Assembly (NCBI GenBank): GCA_024636645.1 | Contig: JAGXGR010000136.1 | Location: forward strand, 1-36,929 | Direction: 5' to 3' | Source of the DNA: Legionella sp. | GTDB taxonomy: Bacteria; Pseudomonadota; Gammaproteobacteria; Legionellales; Legionellaceae | DNA length: 36,929 bases | Shown here: positions 26,117-33,870 of the stretch, in pieces | Layout: every line of letters begins with the position of its first letter | Numbering within the stretch: the first letter of the stretch is position 1 | Made by a program: the position numbers and the translations under genes | The notes under the pieces: model-generated | What the model was told of the DNA's origin: nothing | Databases searched by the model: none | Seen by the model: only the letters and a program-made list of their open reading frames with translations

Positions 26117-26464
26117 CGCAGGCTATTAGCTAAGATTGATGCGATTATATTGTTTTAAAGAGCCTATGTCAATAATGTTTTCATTTTGATTTAAAACAGA
26201 TCAGATCCCTTGCTCCATCGTCGATTTTAACAACAAGATCGAAAAATACCTAGTTTTTTTTAATGCGCATCTAATAAAATCCATCCTATTTGCAACAGAC
26301 AGTCTCTTTTTTGTCCCACAAGAATATGATCAGCTCTGTTTTCAAGCGGGCAGTGGGAGAAATGAAATTTATTTATTGAATTAGCCCATATCCTTATTAT
26401 CTCCCTCTGTCCGAGAGATTATAAAGCTGGTAGGATATGAAATTCTGTTAAAAAAGGGGATCTG
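26117..26464. other. 348-base divergent intergenic region
   Basis: Separates the orphan membrane-protein gene from the protease/7TM/ATP-grasp operon. It holds the consensus promoter at 26144-26172 for the minus strand. Toward the plus strand, TATAAA at about 26420-26425 could be a -10 element for the operon, with a poor -35. No gene is seen. Confidence 0.6.
26144..26172 (-). promoter_or_regulatory. Perfect sigma-70 consensus promoter
   Basis: On the minus strand TTGACA (26167-26172), a 17-base spacer and TATAAT (26144-26149): consensus at all 12 positions with optimal spacing. Transcription would start near 26137, giving a leader of about 21 bases before the orphan membrane-protein ATG. Confidence 0.85.
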
Positions 26465-26986
26465 ATGAAGAAAATAGTCGCTCTCTGTTTCGTCATGTCA
26501 TTATTTGCGGGGAATGCTATGGCCGATGATAATAAAACCGTGTATGGCTATATTGAAAAAGCAACGCTGGTTGATAATAACATAACATTTGCCGCCAAGC
26601 TGGACACCGGAGCAAAGTCTGCTTCACTGAATGCTGTGGATATTCATGATCTTGAAATCGATGGCGTGCCATATATACGCTTCACTGTGCCAACAAAAAA
26701 AGGCCCCGTTGTTTTTCAAAAAAAATATTTGGGTCTGGTGAAGATTAAGAAACGGGCTGGTGAAAGAAAAAAAACGATTCTGGATGAAGGGCCCATCAAG
26801 CGACCGGTTGTAGCAATGACCATTAAGCTTGGAAAGGAAACCCGGAGCATCAGAGTGAATCTGACCAATCGCAAGCATTTTCTTTATCCTTTATTATTGG
26901 GACGAGATGCTATTATTGAATTTGGCGGTATTATCGATCCTTCACAAACGTATCTTTCAACAGCTTCCAAGGCAGTAGTCGAATAA
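26465..26986 (+). CDS. Retropepsin-like periplasmic protease (PF05618, 'ATP-dependent zinc protease')
   Basis: A 173-residue protein with a signal peptide (residues 1-20, cleavage after NAMA). The catalytic motif is AKLDTGAKSASLNA (44-57) with the aspartate at D47, as in retropepsin-fold aspartyl proteases. The matching strand PLLLGRDAI (142-150) is the second family signature. The database name 'zinc protease' is historical; DTGA points to an aspartyl, pepsin-like mechanism. AAGGGG lies six bases before the ATG. The stop codon overlaps the next start (TAATG), and the three-gene order protease, 7TM transglutaminase, ATP-grasp recurs in other proteobacteria as I recall. Likely role: trimming a peptide or envelope protein made or displayed by the partners. 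Confidence 0.85.
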   Translation: MKKIVALCFVMSLFAGNAMADDNKTVYGYIEKATLVDNNITFAAKLDTGAKSASLNAVDIHDLEIDGVPYIRFTVPTKKGPVVFQKKYLGLVKIKKRAGERKKTILDEGPIKRPVVAMTIKLGKETRSIRVNLTNRKHFLYPLLLGRDAIIEFGGIIDPSQTYLSTASKAVVE

Positions 26987-28515
26987 TGAAAAGCAATAAA
27001 CGCCATGTCTATGGCCTTATCATAGCACTTTTTATTATAGGCTTGAGCATTTTTTCCTATCGGTATATGTTCCTCGGTGTTCCCTTGACTGAAACCGAAA
27101 CGATTAACAGCTGGACGGTTGAGGCTAATCTTCGTTTTATAGCCCAGCCTGATACACCGATTAAGGCAAGTTTTACAATTCCTTACCTGCCACCTTATTT
27201 TGCCATTCTTGATGAGTATTTTGTATCCAGAAATTACGGTGTGACGACCAGTCTTAATGGCAATAATCGTCAAACGGTTTGGTCCATAAGGCGCAGCAGC
27301 GGCTCGCAGTCTCTATATTACCGAGCCATTTTTCTTTCCACAGACAGCGCTGAGTCGGCCTTGGGAAAACCCCCGGCAGTTAAGGCAAAGCCACAGGCCC
27401 TTGAAGAAAGTAAAAAGTCAGCAGCAGATACTATTACACAACAAGCCAGGGAAATCTCAGCGGATATTGTGACCTTTGCCCAGGGAACAATAAAAGCATT
27501 AAACAAGAAAGAGGGTAATGCAAAAATTCTTGTAGGCTCTGAGTTTACTGAAGAGGCAATCATCAATGCGGCGCTTGTCATTTTAAATCAGGCCAGCATT
27601 CCGGCGATGCCCGTGAAAGGGATTTATTTAACCCGTCAAAGCAAGGCAGATTTCAAGCTGTTTCTGGCGGTTTATAATGGCAAAGAATGGTCTTACATCA
27701 ATCCGCAAACCGGAAGCAAGGGGCTGCCGAAAAATTTTCTTGTCTGGCAATACGGCAGTGATCCTGTTTTTGAAGTCAGTGGCGGCAAACAGTCAAAATT
27801 TGTTTTGACCGTTTCTCCAACGCCAATAAACGCTTTAACCATCGCCAAGGCGCGGGCCTTGGAAACAGACTCCCAGTTGCTGCGTTTTTCTTTGCTGCAA
27901 TTGCCTGTTAACGTCCAGGAAACCTATAAAATATTACTGACCGTTCCTATTGGCGCTTTTATTATTTTATTGTTGAGAAATTTTATTGGTTTAAGTACCT
28001 TTGGCACGTTTATGCCCGTTCTCATTGCCCTGGCTTTTAGAGAGACCCATGTTATCTGGGGTATTGCCTTATTTACCTTTATTGTGTCTGCAGGTTTGCT
28101 TGTCAGGTTTTATCTTGATCAGCTGCGTTTATTATTGGTACCCAGACTGGCGGCGATATTGACAACGGTCATTTTGCTGATGATCTTTATTTCGGTAATG
28201 GGCCAGAATCTAGGCTTGGAATCGGGCTTGTCTGTGGCTTTGTTCCCGATGATAATCTTAACAATGACCATTGAGCGTATGTGTATTACATGGGATGAGC
28301 GTGGTGCTTATGAAGCCATAAAATCAGGTGTTGGCGGTTTAATCGCTGCAGTTATCTGCTACTGGGCTATGAGTTACCCCCCCCTCCAATACCTTGTTTT
28401 TGCATTTCCAGAGCTGCTACTGGTATTGCTGGCGTTTATTTTATGGTTTGGCCAATATCGCGGTTATCGTTTTTTTGAACTCATCCGCTTTAAAGCGCTG
28501 GCCAAGGACATATAA
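26986..28515 (+). CDS. Inactive transglutaminase domain fused to seven membrane helices
   Basis: A 509-residue membrane protein (families PF14400 and PF14402 by recollection). A single N-terminal span (about 10-30) leads into a periplasmic part of about 280 residues. Residues of about 185-265 show the transglutaminase-like fold (IINAALVILNQASIPAMPVKGIYL, AVYNGKEWSYINPQTG), but the catalytic Cys-His-Asp triad is not visible. After about 310 come roughly seven hydrophobic segments to the C-terminus, including FIILLLRNFIGLSTFGTFMP and AILTTVILLMIFISVMG. A dead transglutaminase probably serves as a peptide-binding module. The ATG overlaps the protease stop codon, and the ATP-grasp gene starts three bases after its own stop. 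Confidence 0.85.
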   Translation: MKSNKRHVYGLIIALFIIGLSIFSYRYMFLGVPLTETETINSWTVEANLRFIAQPDTPIKASFTIPYLPPYFAILDEYFVSRNYGVTTSLNGNNRQTVWSIRRSSGSQSLYYRAIFLSTDSAESALGKPPAVKAKPQALEESKKSAADTITQQAREISADIVTFAQGTIKALNKKEGNAKILVGSEFTEEAIINAALVILNQASIPAMPVKGIYLTRQSKADFKLFLAVYNGKEWSYINPQTGSKGLPKNFLVWQYGSDPVFEVSGGKQSKFVLTVSPTPINALTIAKARALETDSQLLRFSLLQLPVNVQETYKILLTVPIGAFIILLLRNFIGLSTFGTFMPVLIALAFRETHVIWGIALFTFIVSAGLLVRFYLDQLRLLLVPRLAAILTTVILLMIFISVMGQNLGLESGLSVALFPMIILTMTIERMCITWDERGAYEAIKSGVGGLIAAVICYWAMSYPPLQYLVFAFPELLLVLLAFILWFGQYRGYRFFELIRFKALAKDI

Positions 28516-28518
28516 ACC

Positions 28519-29469
28519 ATGCTGAGTATTTATCGCCGCTTGAAAAAGCTGGGCATTCTCAGCATCAATCAGCGCAACAGTGATTTTGTACTGCGTTATA
28601 ATCCAAGGCATTTATACCCTTTGGTCGATGATAAATTCAAAACCAAAAAACTGGCCCTGGATAAAGGTATATCCGTTCCGCCCTTGTTTGAGTTGATAAG
28701 CACTGAACATGAAGTGCTCAGCATTCAGAAGCGATTAGAGAAATACAAGGATTTTGTAGTGAAACCAGCCAGAGGCGCTGGCGGCGATGGCATATTGGTG
28801 GTGACCGATCGGGTTTTGGGTCGATACCGCCTGATCAACGGCCGGCTTATGAGTGATCAGGAAATGAATTATCATCTTTCCTGTTTACTGTCCGGTGCTT
28901 TCAGTCTGGGGGGCTATTCTGATTATGCCATTATTGAAAAAAGGGTGATTGTGGATCCGGTATTTTCCGAGGTCAGCTACGAAGGCGTTCCTGATATACG
29001 CGTCATTTGTCTGCTCGGTTACCCGGCCATGTGCATGGTCAGATTGCCGACCAGGCACTCTGGCGGCAAAGCCAATTTGCATCAAGGCGCGATCGGTGCT
29101 GGCATCAGTTTGCAAACCGGTAAAACCCTGGGCGGTGTTTTCCAAAATGATCTGATTGATTACCATCCTGATACCTTGAACTCCATCGTAGGTATTGATG
29201 TGCCTTATTGGCAGCAGATTCTTGAGATAGCTGCCAGTTGTTATGAGTTAACCGGCTTGGGATACCTGGGTGTTGATATCGTTCTTGATAAAGAACATGG
29301 TCCAATGATGTTGGAATTAAATGCAAGACCCGGCTTAAATATTCAAATTGCCAACAAAGAAGGGGTTTTACACAGGTATCGAGCCATTGAGGCGCGCCAA
29401 GACGAACAGCAGGGGAAAGAAACCATTCAACAACGCGTGGCATTCAGCCGCTCCCATTTTAGCGACTAG
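28519..29469 (+). CDS. ATP-grasp ligase, alpha-L-glutamate ligase (RimK)-related
   Basis: A 316-residue cytoplasmic ATP-grasp enzyme with no signal peptide. The ATP-binding loop is VVKPARGAGGDGILVV (80-95). The C-terminal metal site is in LELNARPGLNIQ (265-276), after GYLGVDIVLDKEHGP. The N-terminus (LKKLGILSINQRN, then YNPRHLYPLVDDKFKTK) matches the RimK-related group that accompanies the 7TM transglutaminase protein. Such enzymes join an amino acid, often glutamate, to a carboxylate through an acyl-phosphate. The substrate here is unknown; operon partners suggest a peptide or envelope-linked acceptor. It is the last gene of the operon, followed by a dispersed palindromic repeat. Confidence 0.85.
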   Translation: MLSIYRRLKKLGILSINQRNSDFVLRYNPRHLYPLVDDKFKTKKLALDKGISVPPLFELISTEHEVLSIQKRLEKYKDFVVKPARGAGGDGILVVTDRVLGRYRLINGRLMSDQEMNYHLSCLLSGAFSLGGYSDYAIIEKRVIVDPVFSEVSYEGVPDIRVICLLGYPAMCMVRLPTRHSGGKANLHQGAIGAGISLQTGKTLGGVFQNDLIDYHPDTLNSIVGIDVPYWQQILEIAASCYELTGLGYLGVDIVLDKEHGPMMLELNARPGLNIQIANKEGVLHRYRAIEARQDEQQGKETIQQRVAFSRSHFSD

Positions 29470-29495
29470 TACTATTTCTATTTTGACTGGTTAAG

Positions 29496-29566
29496 CCGAG
29501 CCGCGACCGTTAGGAAGCGGAAATTTAAACAAGGTTTTGCTTGTTAACACGCGCGGCTCGGATGCT
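29496..29566. repeat. Dispersed palindromic repeat, copy 2 (well preserved)
   Basis: A 10-base perfect inverted repeat, CCGAGCCGCG (29496-29505) and CGCGGCTCGG (29552-29561), bounds 46 bases. Inside are a second stem (CCGC/GCGG around a TAGGAA loop, 29501-29520) and a third (AACAAG/CTTGTT, 29528-29545). It is followed by ATGCTTT. It lies between the ATP-grasp operon and the convergent solute-binding-like gene and resembles 11-91. Confidence 0.65.
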
Positions 29567-29637
29567 TTGAAATAATCTTCTGTATGACGCAATCGGTCAA
29601 AATTAAATGGAAACGGCTAGTACCCGATCGGTATTTC

Positions 29638-30678
29638 TCACATATCCACCGTATTAGGCATCGTATTCAATTGTTTGTTTGCTCTGGAGAAGGCATCCAG
29701 AATGACAGGAACTTGCGCTCTGGGAAAGCTTTTCTGTAATTTGTTTTTATCAATAAACAGCGAAAAAGTTTTGCCATGCATCAAAGGAATGTCCGTCATT
29801 GACAGCTTGTTCTCAATAAGGTTAAAAGCCATCCAGGCTGCCGAGTAGCCCTGCTCAATGCTGGAAATAGCGATGGCTATCTTGCCGCCGTCAAGAATAA
29901 AGGATTCATAGACCCCAACCACGGGGATAGGGCTGTTATCATTCATCCATGAAACCAGTTTTGCGGGGCTCACATGGCGCTTGCCGTCCTTGATGGAGTT
30001 GTAAACTGAAACCAATAAAATATCCGCGTTTTTGCCCGCATCCCGAACGGCAGCTTGCCATTCCTTGAAGGTTTTTACCCGCATATGCTTGATCAGATCA
30101 TAAGAGCCCCAGTTTTGATCGAGCATGTTTTTTTCAAGTGTTTTCGAGGTGCTGGAATCGTCAGATAAATAATAAATACGTCTTTGTTGGCGGAAGATAA
30201 GTGATAAAATTTCACGCACAGCAATCACTGGAATTTCTTCAGTGATGGCGGTGATGTGCTTGGATTTCTCATACGCCGGCAATTGCCTGCTATCGGTCAC
30301 CCCTGTTAAGATAATTTTGATGTTTTCAGATTTTGAAAAATATTTATTGACCAGGTTTTGTGCGTCGCTATCACAGGCTATCAGTATATCCGGTTTCCAG
30401 GCATAAATGGCTGCAAGCGCGGCCTTGCTGATGCGGTTTAAATAGGGCTTTGAATCACGGTTTTTAGTGTCCATATAAAAATAGCGAAGACTGATATATG
30501 CTTTATCTTTGAAAACCTGAGAAATACCCTGATTGATGCGCTCAACCCAGGGCATTTTTTTATCATAGCTATGCAGGACAAATACCCGGGGTTTGTGCAC
30601 TCGCTGATAACCCAGGAAAGAAAAAACAAGTACGAGAAAAATTCCGGTCATCACGGGTGTCAAGGACTTTGTTTTCAT
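29638..30678 (-). CDS. ABC-type solute-binding-like protein (PF04392 type), membrane-anchored or exported
   Basis: From ATG 30678 it has 346 residues; an ATG seven codons upstream is possible but lies inside the permease gene. A hydrophobic N-terminal segment (SLTPVMTGIFLVLVFSFLGY) serves as signal or anchor; no lipobox cysteine is evident. The rest has a two-lobed type-1 periplasmic-binding pattern: VFVLHSYDKKMPWVERINQGI, KPDILIACDSDAQNLV, IKIILTGVTDS, RRIYYLSDDSSTSKTLE, DILLVSVYNS, IPVVGVYESFILDGGKIAIAIS and YSAAWMAF. The family includes tryptophan/tyrosine-type binding proteins and sensor input domains. Its start overlaps the permease stop codon (ATGA), so it is translationally coupled to a carrier rather than to ABC components, which is unusual. 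Confidence 0.72.
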   Translation of the reverse strand: MKTKSLTPVMTGIFLVLVFSFLGYQRVHKPRVFVLHSYDKKMPWVERINQGISQVFKDKAYISLRYFYMDTKNRDSKPYLNRISKAALAAIYAWKPDILIACDSDAQNLVNKYFSKSENIKIILTGVTDSRQLPAYEKSKHITAITEEIPVIAVREILSLIFRQQRRIYYLSDDSSTSKTLEKNMLDQNWGSYDLIKHMRVKTFKEWQAAVRDAGKNADILLVSVYNSIKDGKRHVSPAKLVSWMNDNSPIPVVGVYESFILDGGKIAIAISSIEQGYSAAWMAFNLIENKLSMTDIPLMHGKTFSLFIDKNKLQKSFPRAQVPVILDAFSRANKQLNTMPNTVDM

Positions 30679-32090
30679 AAGACACCCATTCTCCGCCATA
30701 AGGGAATGCTGATTAAAATAGCAACAAGCCTTAGAATAACAAAGCAGGCATTGAGAATCAGTGTCGGTTGCAGATTATAAGCTTTTTTAGTTTCCAGTGT
30801 TTCTTCATAGCAGATATAATAGCTGGATTGATAAGGGAATACCCAGGCTTCGGTGGCCATCAGGATAATAAAGGCCACCAGCCACGAACTTAAAACCGCA
30901 TGGTGTGCAATCGGTAGAAAAACCGTAAACAATAAAGCAGGTGCGGCCATTGTACCGAATAAAAAGCCACCAACCCAGCTCAAGCCATAAATCAGAACGA
31001 TAAACCAGAGAACATTATCCTCGGCAATATTCGTCAGGCAGGTAAAATTATCGATAATCCAGCTGTCTATGCCTATTTCCTGCACACAGCGCATGATGCC
31101 TATAATCGCGCCCAGATAGAATAAAAAGGGCCAGTTGATGCCATTTTTAAAATCATATTTATTAATAGTGCCCGAGGTTAATAAAATAAAGAAAATAGCA
31201 AAACTTATCCATGCTGTGGGTATTTGATGCCAGGATGAAGAGATAAGGCCTGCTAGCAAGGCCAGGATACTGATAATGGCGGCCCACTCAGTAGCACTTA
31301 AAGATCCCAGACGATAGAGTTCGCGATGTATTGAAAACAGGTTGACGTTCATAGGTTCCCGACTGCGAAAGGTCCATGACATCATTAGAAAAAAGCTGAT
31401 GATTAAAAAACTGCCGGGCACGGCTGCGGCAATAAACCAGTTAAACCAACTATACTCCCATTGTGTTTGCTCCGAGAGCATGCCATACAACACAAAATTA
31501 CTCGATTTGCCGGTCAGAAAGATAACTGACAGCAGAATGCATCCATTAAAAGCAGCACAGGCCAGGGCATTGGCAGCAACGCTGTTGGGTTTAAAGCCGG
31601 CGGTTTTTCGCATGTCTTCCAGCAATGGAGCGATTAAGGCCACTCTTGAGCTTTGTGCGGTCATCACGGGCGTCATTAATGCCCCGATAGCAAAGACAAC
31701 TATTTGCAGCAGCCATTGATTTTTAGGCAGATGATTGAGGGTCAGCAGCGACAAACGATAAAACAAGCGTGATTTAATGATCACAGTGCCTATGCCGAAA
31801 ACACTGAGAGCCAGAAAAAAACTATCGGAACTGAAACCGGATAACAACACAGGCTGCGGGGCCAGACCGAGCAGCATGGTGGCCAGGATGACAAAAACTG
31901 CCGGGGCATACTCAGGAACCAGGCGAAAGATCCACATGATAAGCGCCGCTGCAAAAATCACCGTAAAATTGATACAAGCCCAATTCAGAGTGGATTGTTT
32001 TAGCAACTGCAGAAGAATGGCGGGAATAATCAGGGCTGATAGCCAGCCGATTATATCCAGTGCTTTGTCTTTTGATTCAGCTGGACTCAT
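30675..32090 (-). CDS. DASS/SLC13-type anion permease
   Basis: A 471-residue inner-membrane protein with about 11-12 hydrophobic segments. Family features are the early helices (IPAILLQLLKQSTLN, FTVIFAAALIMWIF), GFSSDSFFLALSVFGIGTVI, the helix-breaking MTPVMTAQSSRVALIAPLL (resembling the SNT-type loop of the superfamily), FNGCILLSVIFLTGKSSNF and the repeat-related GGFLFGTMAAPALLFTVFLPIA. Members carry di- and tricarboxylates or sulfate with sodium; the substrate here is not predictable because the usual SNT triplets are replaced. It is coupled by a four-base overlap to a solute-binding-like gene, which may modify or sense its transport. Confidence 0.75.
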   Translation of the reverse strand: MSPAESKDKALDIIGWLSALIIPAILLQLLKQSTLNWACINFTVIFAAALIMWIFRLVPEYAPAVFVILATMLLGLAPQPVLLSGFSSDSFFLALSVFGIGTVIIKSRLFYRLSLLTLNHLPKNQWLLQIVVFAIGALMTPVMTAQSSRVALIAPLLEDMRKTAGFKPNSVAANALACAAFNGCILLSVIFLTGKSSNFVLYGMLSEQTQWEYSWFNWFIAAAVPGSFLIISFFLMMSWTFRSREPMNVNLFSIHRELYRLGSLSATEWAAIISILALLAGLISSSWHQIPTAWISFAIFFILLTSGTINKYDFKNGINWPFLFYLGAIIGIMRCVQEIGIDSWIIDNFTCLTNIAEDNVLWFIVLIYGLSWVGGFLFGTMAAPALLFTVFLPIAHHAVLSSWLVAFIILMATEAWVFPYQSSYYICYEETLETKKAYNLQPTLILNACFVILRLVAILISIPLWRRMGVL

Positions 32091-32117
32091 TTACATAAAA
32101 CTTGATAACCAGCTGAC

Positions 32118-32145
32118 ATTGTATTCAATTGAGGTAAAATTGCAA
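32118..32145 (-). promoter_or_regulatory. Possible promoter of the permease operon
   Basis: On the minus strand TTGCAA (32140-32145), a 16-base spacer and TACAAT (32118-32123; five of six matches) end 27 bases before the permease start codon. Confidence 0.4.
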
Positions 32146-32167
32146 TCTTTTAACGTTCTTCATCTGA

Positions 32168-32725
32168 TCAGGCTGTTCTCATGGCCAAGCCCATCAGAAT
32201 ATAGGTCCAACCTGTGATCATGATCTCAATGGCTATAAACAAACCAATAAACCACAATCCGCTGACTGGCCATTGCACCAAAATCAATATCCCCAGAACA
32301 AGGGCTGCCAGACCTGCAAGAAATACCCAGCCCCAGCCTTTTATGTCCTTGAACAAGATAGCCATCATGAGGCGGATGAGCCCAATAATAATTAATGCGA
32401 CAGCCAAAACAGCAGTCAGAATCGTAGACGCCAGTATCGGATCATAAATAACGACAATGCCGCCAATAATATATAAAGCGCCAATCAGCGCCTGCCAGGC
32501 CGCACCTCTCCAACCTCTATGCCTGAAGACATCAGCGGCATGAACAACACCCGCTATGATTAATAAGACACCAAAGAAAATCATGCTGATAATTGTCAAG
32601 CCAACGGCCATACCCAGGCCAATGGTGCCGAGAATGACTAATAAGATACCAATCCCCAGCATCCAGCCCCAGCTGTGCCTGAATATTTCAGCGGTTTTCT
32701 GATTTGTTTCTATCGCGTTAGGCAT
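32168..32725 (-). CDS. HdeD-family membrane protein (DUF308)
   Basis: A 185-residue protein with six regularly spaced hydrophobic helices, the DUF308/HdeD pattern of repeated glycine-rich pairs: WMLGIGILLVILGTIGLGMA, FFGVLLIIAGVVHAAD, ALIGALYIIGGIVVIYDP, ALIIIGLIRLMMAI, VFLAGLAALVLGILIL and GLFIAIEIMITGWTYILMG. In E. coli HdeD belongs to the acid-resistance island and helps at high cell density; no Hde chaperone genes are nearby here. GGGA lies about nine bases upstream of the ATG. The upstream region carries REP-like repeats. Confidence 0.87.
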   Translation of the reverse strand: MPNAIETNQKTAEIFRHSWGWMLGIGILLVILGTIGLGMAVGLTIISMIFFGVLLIIAGVVHAADVFRHRGWRGAAWQALIGALYIIGGIVVIYDPILASTILTAVLAVALIIIGLIRLMMAILFKDIKGWGWVFLAGLAALVLGILILVQWPVSGLWFIGLFIAIEIMITGWTYILMGLAMRTA

Positions 32726-32790
32726 AAGATATATCCCTATCTTGTTAATGGTCTCAGAATGAGTATATACCCAGAAGAAGCCAGTGGCTA

Positions 32791-32820
32791 GTAGCCGTAA
32801 GGAGCGAAGCGCATTACAGG
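32791..32820 (+). repeat. GTAG-headed REP-like palindrome (one-base deletion)
   Basis: GTAGCC, GTAAGGAGCGAAGCG, CATTACAGG. It differs from the copy at 32907-32937 by a missing C after GTAGCC and two substitutions in the right part. It begins 66 bases upstream of the hdeD-like start codon. Confidence 0.75.
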
Positions 32821-32858
32821 AATGACGATATTAAACAAAGAATTATATTTTCAAATAA

Positions 32859-32901
32859 CCATTACGCTCGCGGAGGAAGGCTTCACCTCCGTCCGGACTA
32901 C
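32859..32901 (-). repeat. Variant GTAG-headed hairpin between two REP copies
   Basis: On the minus strand GTAG is followed by TCCGGACGGAGG, a seven-base loop, TTCCTCCG and AGCGTAATGG. It has the same GTAG head and an AGCGTAA-like tail, but another stem. It alternates in orientation with the flanking copies (+, -, +), as in BIMEs. Confidence 0.5.
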
Positions 32902-32906
32902 TAGCT

Positions 32907-32937
32907 GTAGCCCGTAAGGAGCGAAGCGTATTACGGG
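32907..32937 (+). repeat. GTAG-headed REP-like palindrome
   Basis: GTAGCCCGTAAGGAGCGAAG then CGTATTACGGG, 31 bases. It matches 17228-17258 except for one loop base. It ends 13 bases from the ssb stop codon, so it would form the 3' end of ssb mRNA. Confidence 0.8.
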
Positions 32938-32949
32938 GATGGACAGGAT

Positions 32950-33429
32950 TCAAAACGGAATATCATCATCCAGTTCTTCAAACGCATTCTGAGCTTCTTT
33001 CGATGGTGCTTGTTGTTTTTTGGCTGTTCCCTGGTATTCAGGTGCAGGCTGCATGTCGCCATAAGAAGAGGAAGCGGATGAACCGCTGCTGCCTTTGCTG
33101 TCGAGCATTTGCATTTCTGAGGCAACAATTTCTGTTGTATAACGATCCACGCCTTGTTGATCCTGCCACTTGCGAGTACGCAAGCTGCCTTCTATATATA
33201 TTTTTGAACCTTTACGAACGTATTCGCCGGCTATTTCACCCAGGCGGTTGAAACAAACAACGCGATGCCATTCGGTGCGCTCCTGCTTTTCGCCGGTTTG
33301 CTTGTCTTTCCATGATTCACTGGTAGCCAATGATAAACTGGTGACTGCATTGCCGTTCGGCATATAGCGAACTTCAGGATCGACGCCTACGTTTCCGACT
33401 AAAATGACTTTATTAATACCGCGAGCCAT
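32950..33429 (-). CDS. ssb: Single-stranded DNA-binding protein
   Basis: Coats single-stranded DNA as a tetramer and recruits repair and replication partners. The 159-residue protein starts [26 protein letters not shown], the classic SSB opening. The OB fold (residues 1-110) has [23 protein letters not shown] and [16 protein letters not shown] Ser/Gln/Pro-rich flexible linker follows, then the conserved acidic tip DDDIPF that binds RecO, PriA, ExoI and others. AGGAG precedes the ATG. Confidence 0.97.
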   Translation of the reverse strand: MARGINKVILVGNVGVDPEVRYMPNGNAVTSLSLATSESWKDKQTGEKQERTEWHRVVCFNRLGEIAGEYVRKGSKIYIEGSLRTRKWQDQQGVDRYTTEIVASEMQMLDSKGSSGSSASSSYGDMQPAPEYQGTAKKQQAPSKEAQNAFEELDDDIPF

Positions 33430-33870
33430 GTGTTTTTCTCCTGTTTGCGAAAGTTAGTTCACAAAGTATACCTAGGGTTTTCAGTCAATTCCATATAAAA
33501 ATGCCCCCTAGGGTAAAAATTCAATGATCGCTATTTATTGAGAGCTGCATAGCAAAGACGATATGTTTATCTTGCAATTGGAGCAAGCTCTGCATAAAGT
33601 ATATCGAAATTTGATATTTTCCGCATTTTTTTATGATCGGCGATATCTTGTTTTTTGTGTCGCATAATCCATTGATTAGACTAAATTTTAATCACCCTGC
33701 CGTTGTTTTAAACCGTCGTGGACGTGGCTTATTGGTATCAAATATTATAAAAAGTATCAAGAAGCGTTAGGATTTGTGCCATAATAAGTGTATAATGTAG
33801 AAACTGTGAACAGTGTTTTGATTTTCAAAAAAAGCAAGCACCTCTCTTTGAGTTATTTTAAGGTCATCTG
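33430..33870. other. 441-base divergent intergenic region between ssb and typA
   Basis: AT-rich, with no supported gene. Near ssb, an AGTATA (33465-33470; TATACT on the minus strand) could be the ssb -10, and it is flanked by CCTAGGGT boxes at 33471-33478 and 33507-33514. A small hairpin ATATC-GAAATTT-GATAT lies near 33602-33618. The typA promoter is at the far end. A small RNA could be present but cannot be supported from sequence alone. Confidence 0.5.
33767..33796 (+). promoter_or_regulatory. Probable promoter of typA
   Basis: A perfect TATAAT at 33791-33796 has a weak -35 (TTAGGA at 33767-33772, 18-base spacer). The leader to the typA ATG would be about 70 bases. Confidence 0.5.

Noticed and set aside
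26200-26466. 10-base inverted repeat ATCAGATCCC ... GGGATCTGAT about 250 bases apart
   Set aside because: Short and widely spaced, and the right arm is explained by the ribosome-binding site and start region of the protease gene. Probably chance.
33531-33660. Possible RsmY/RsmZ-type small RNA between ssb and typA
   Set aside because: Only isolated GGA triplets, no series of GGA-loop hairpins, no LetA-type upstream site and no terminator.
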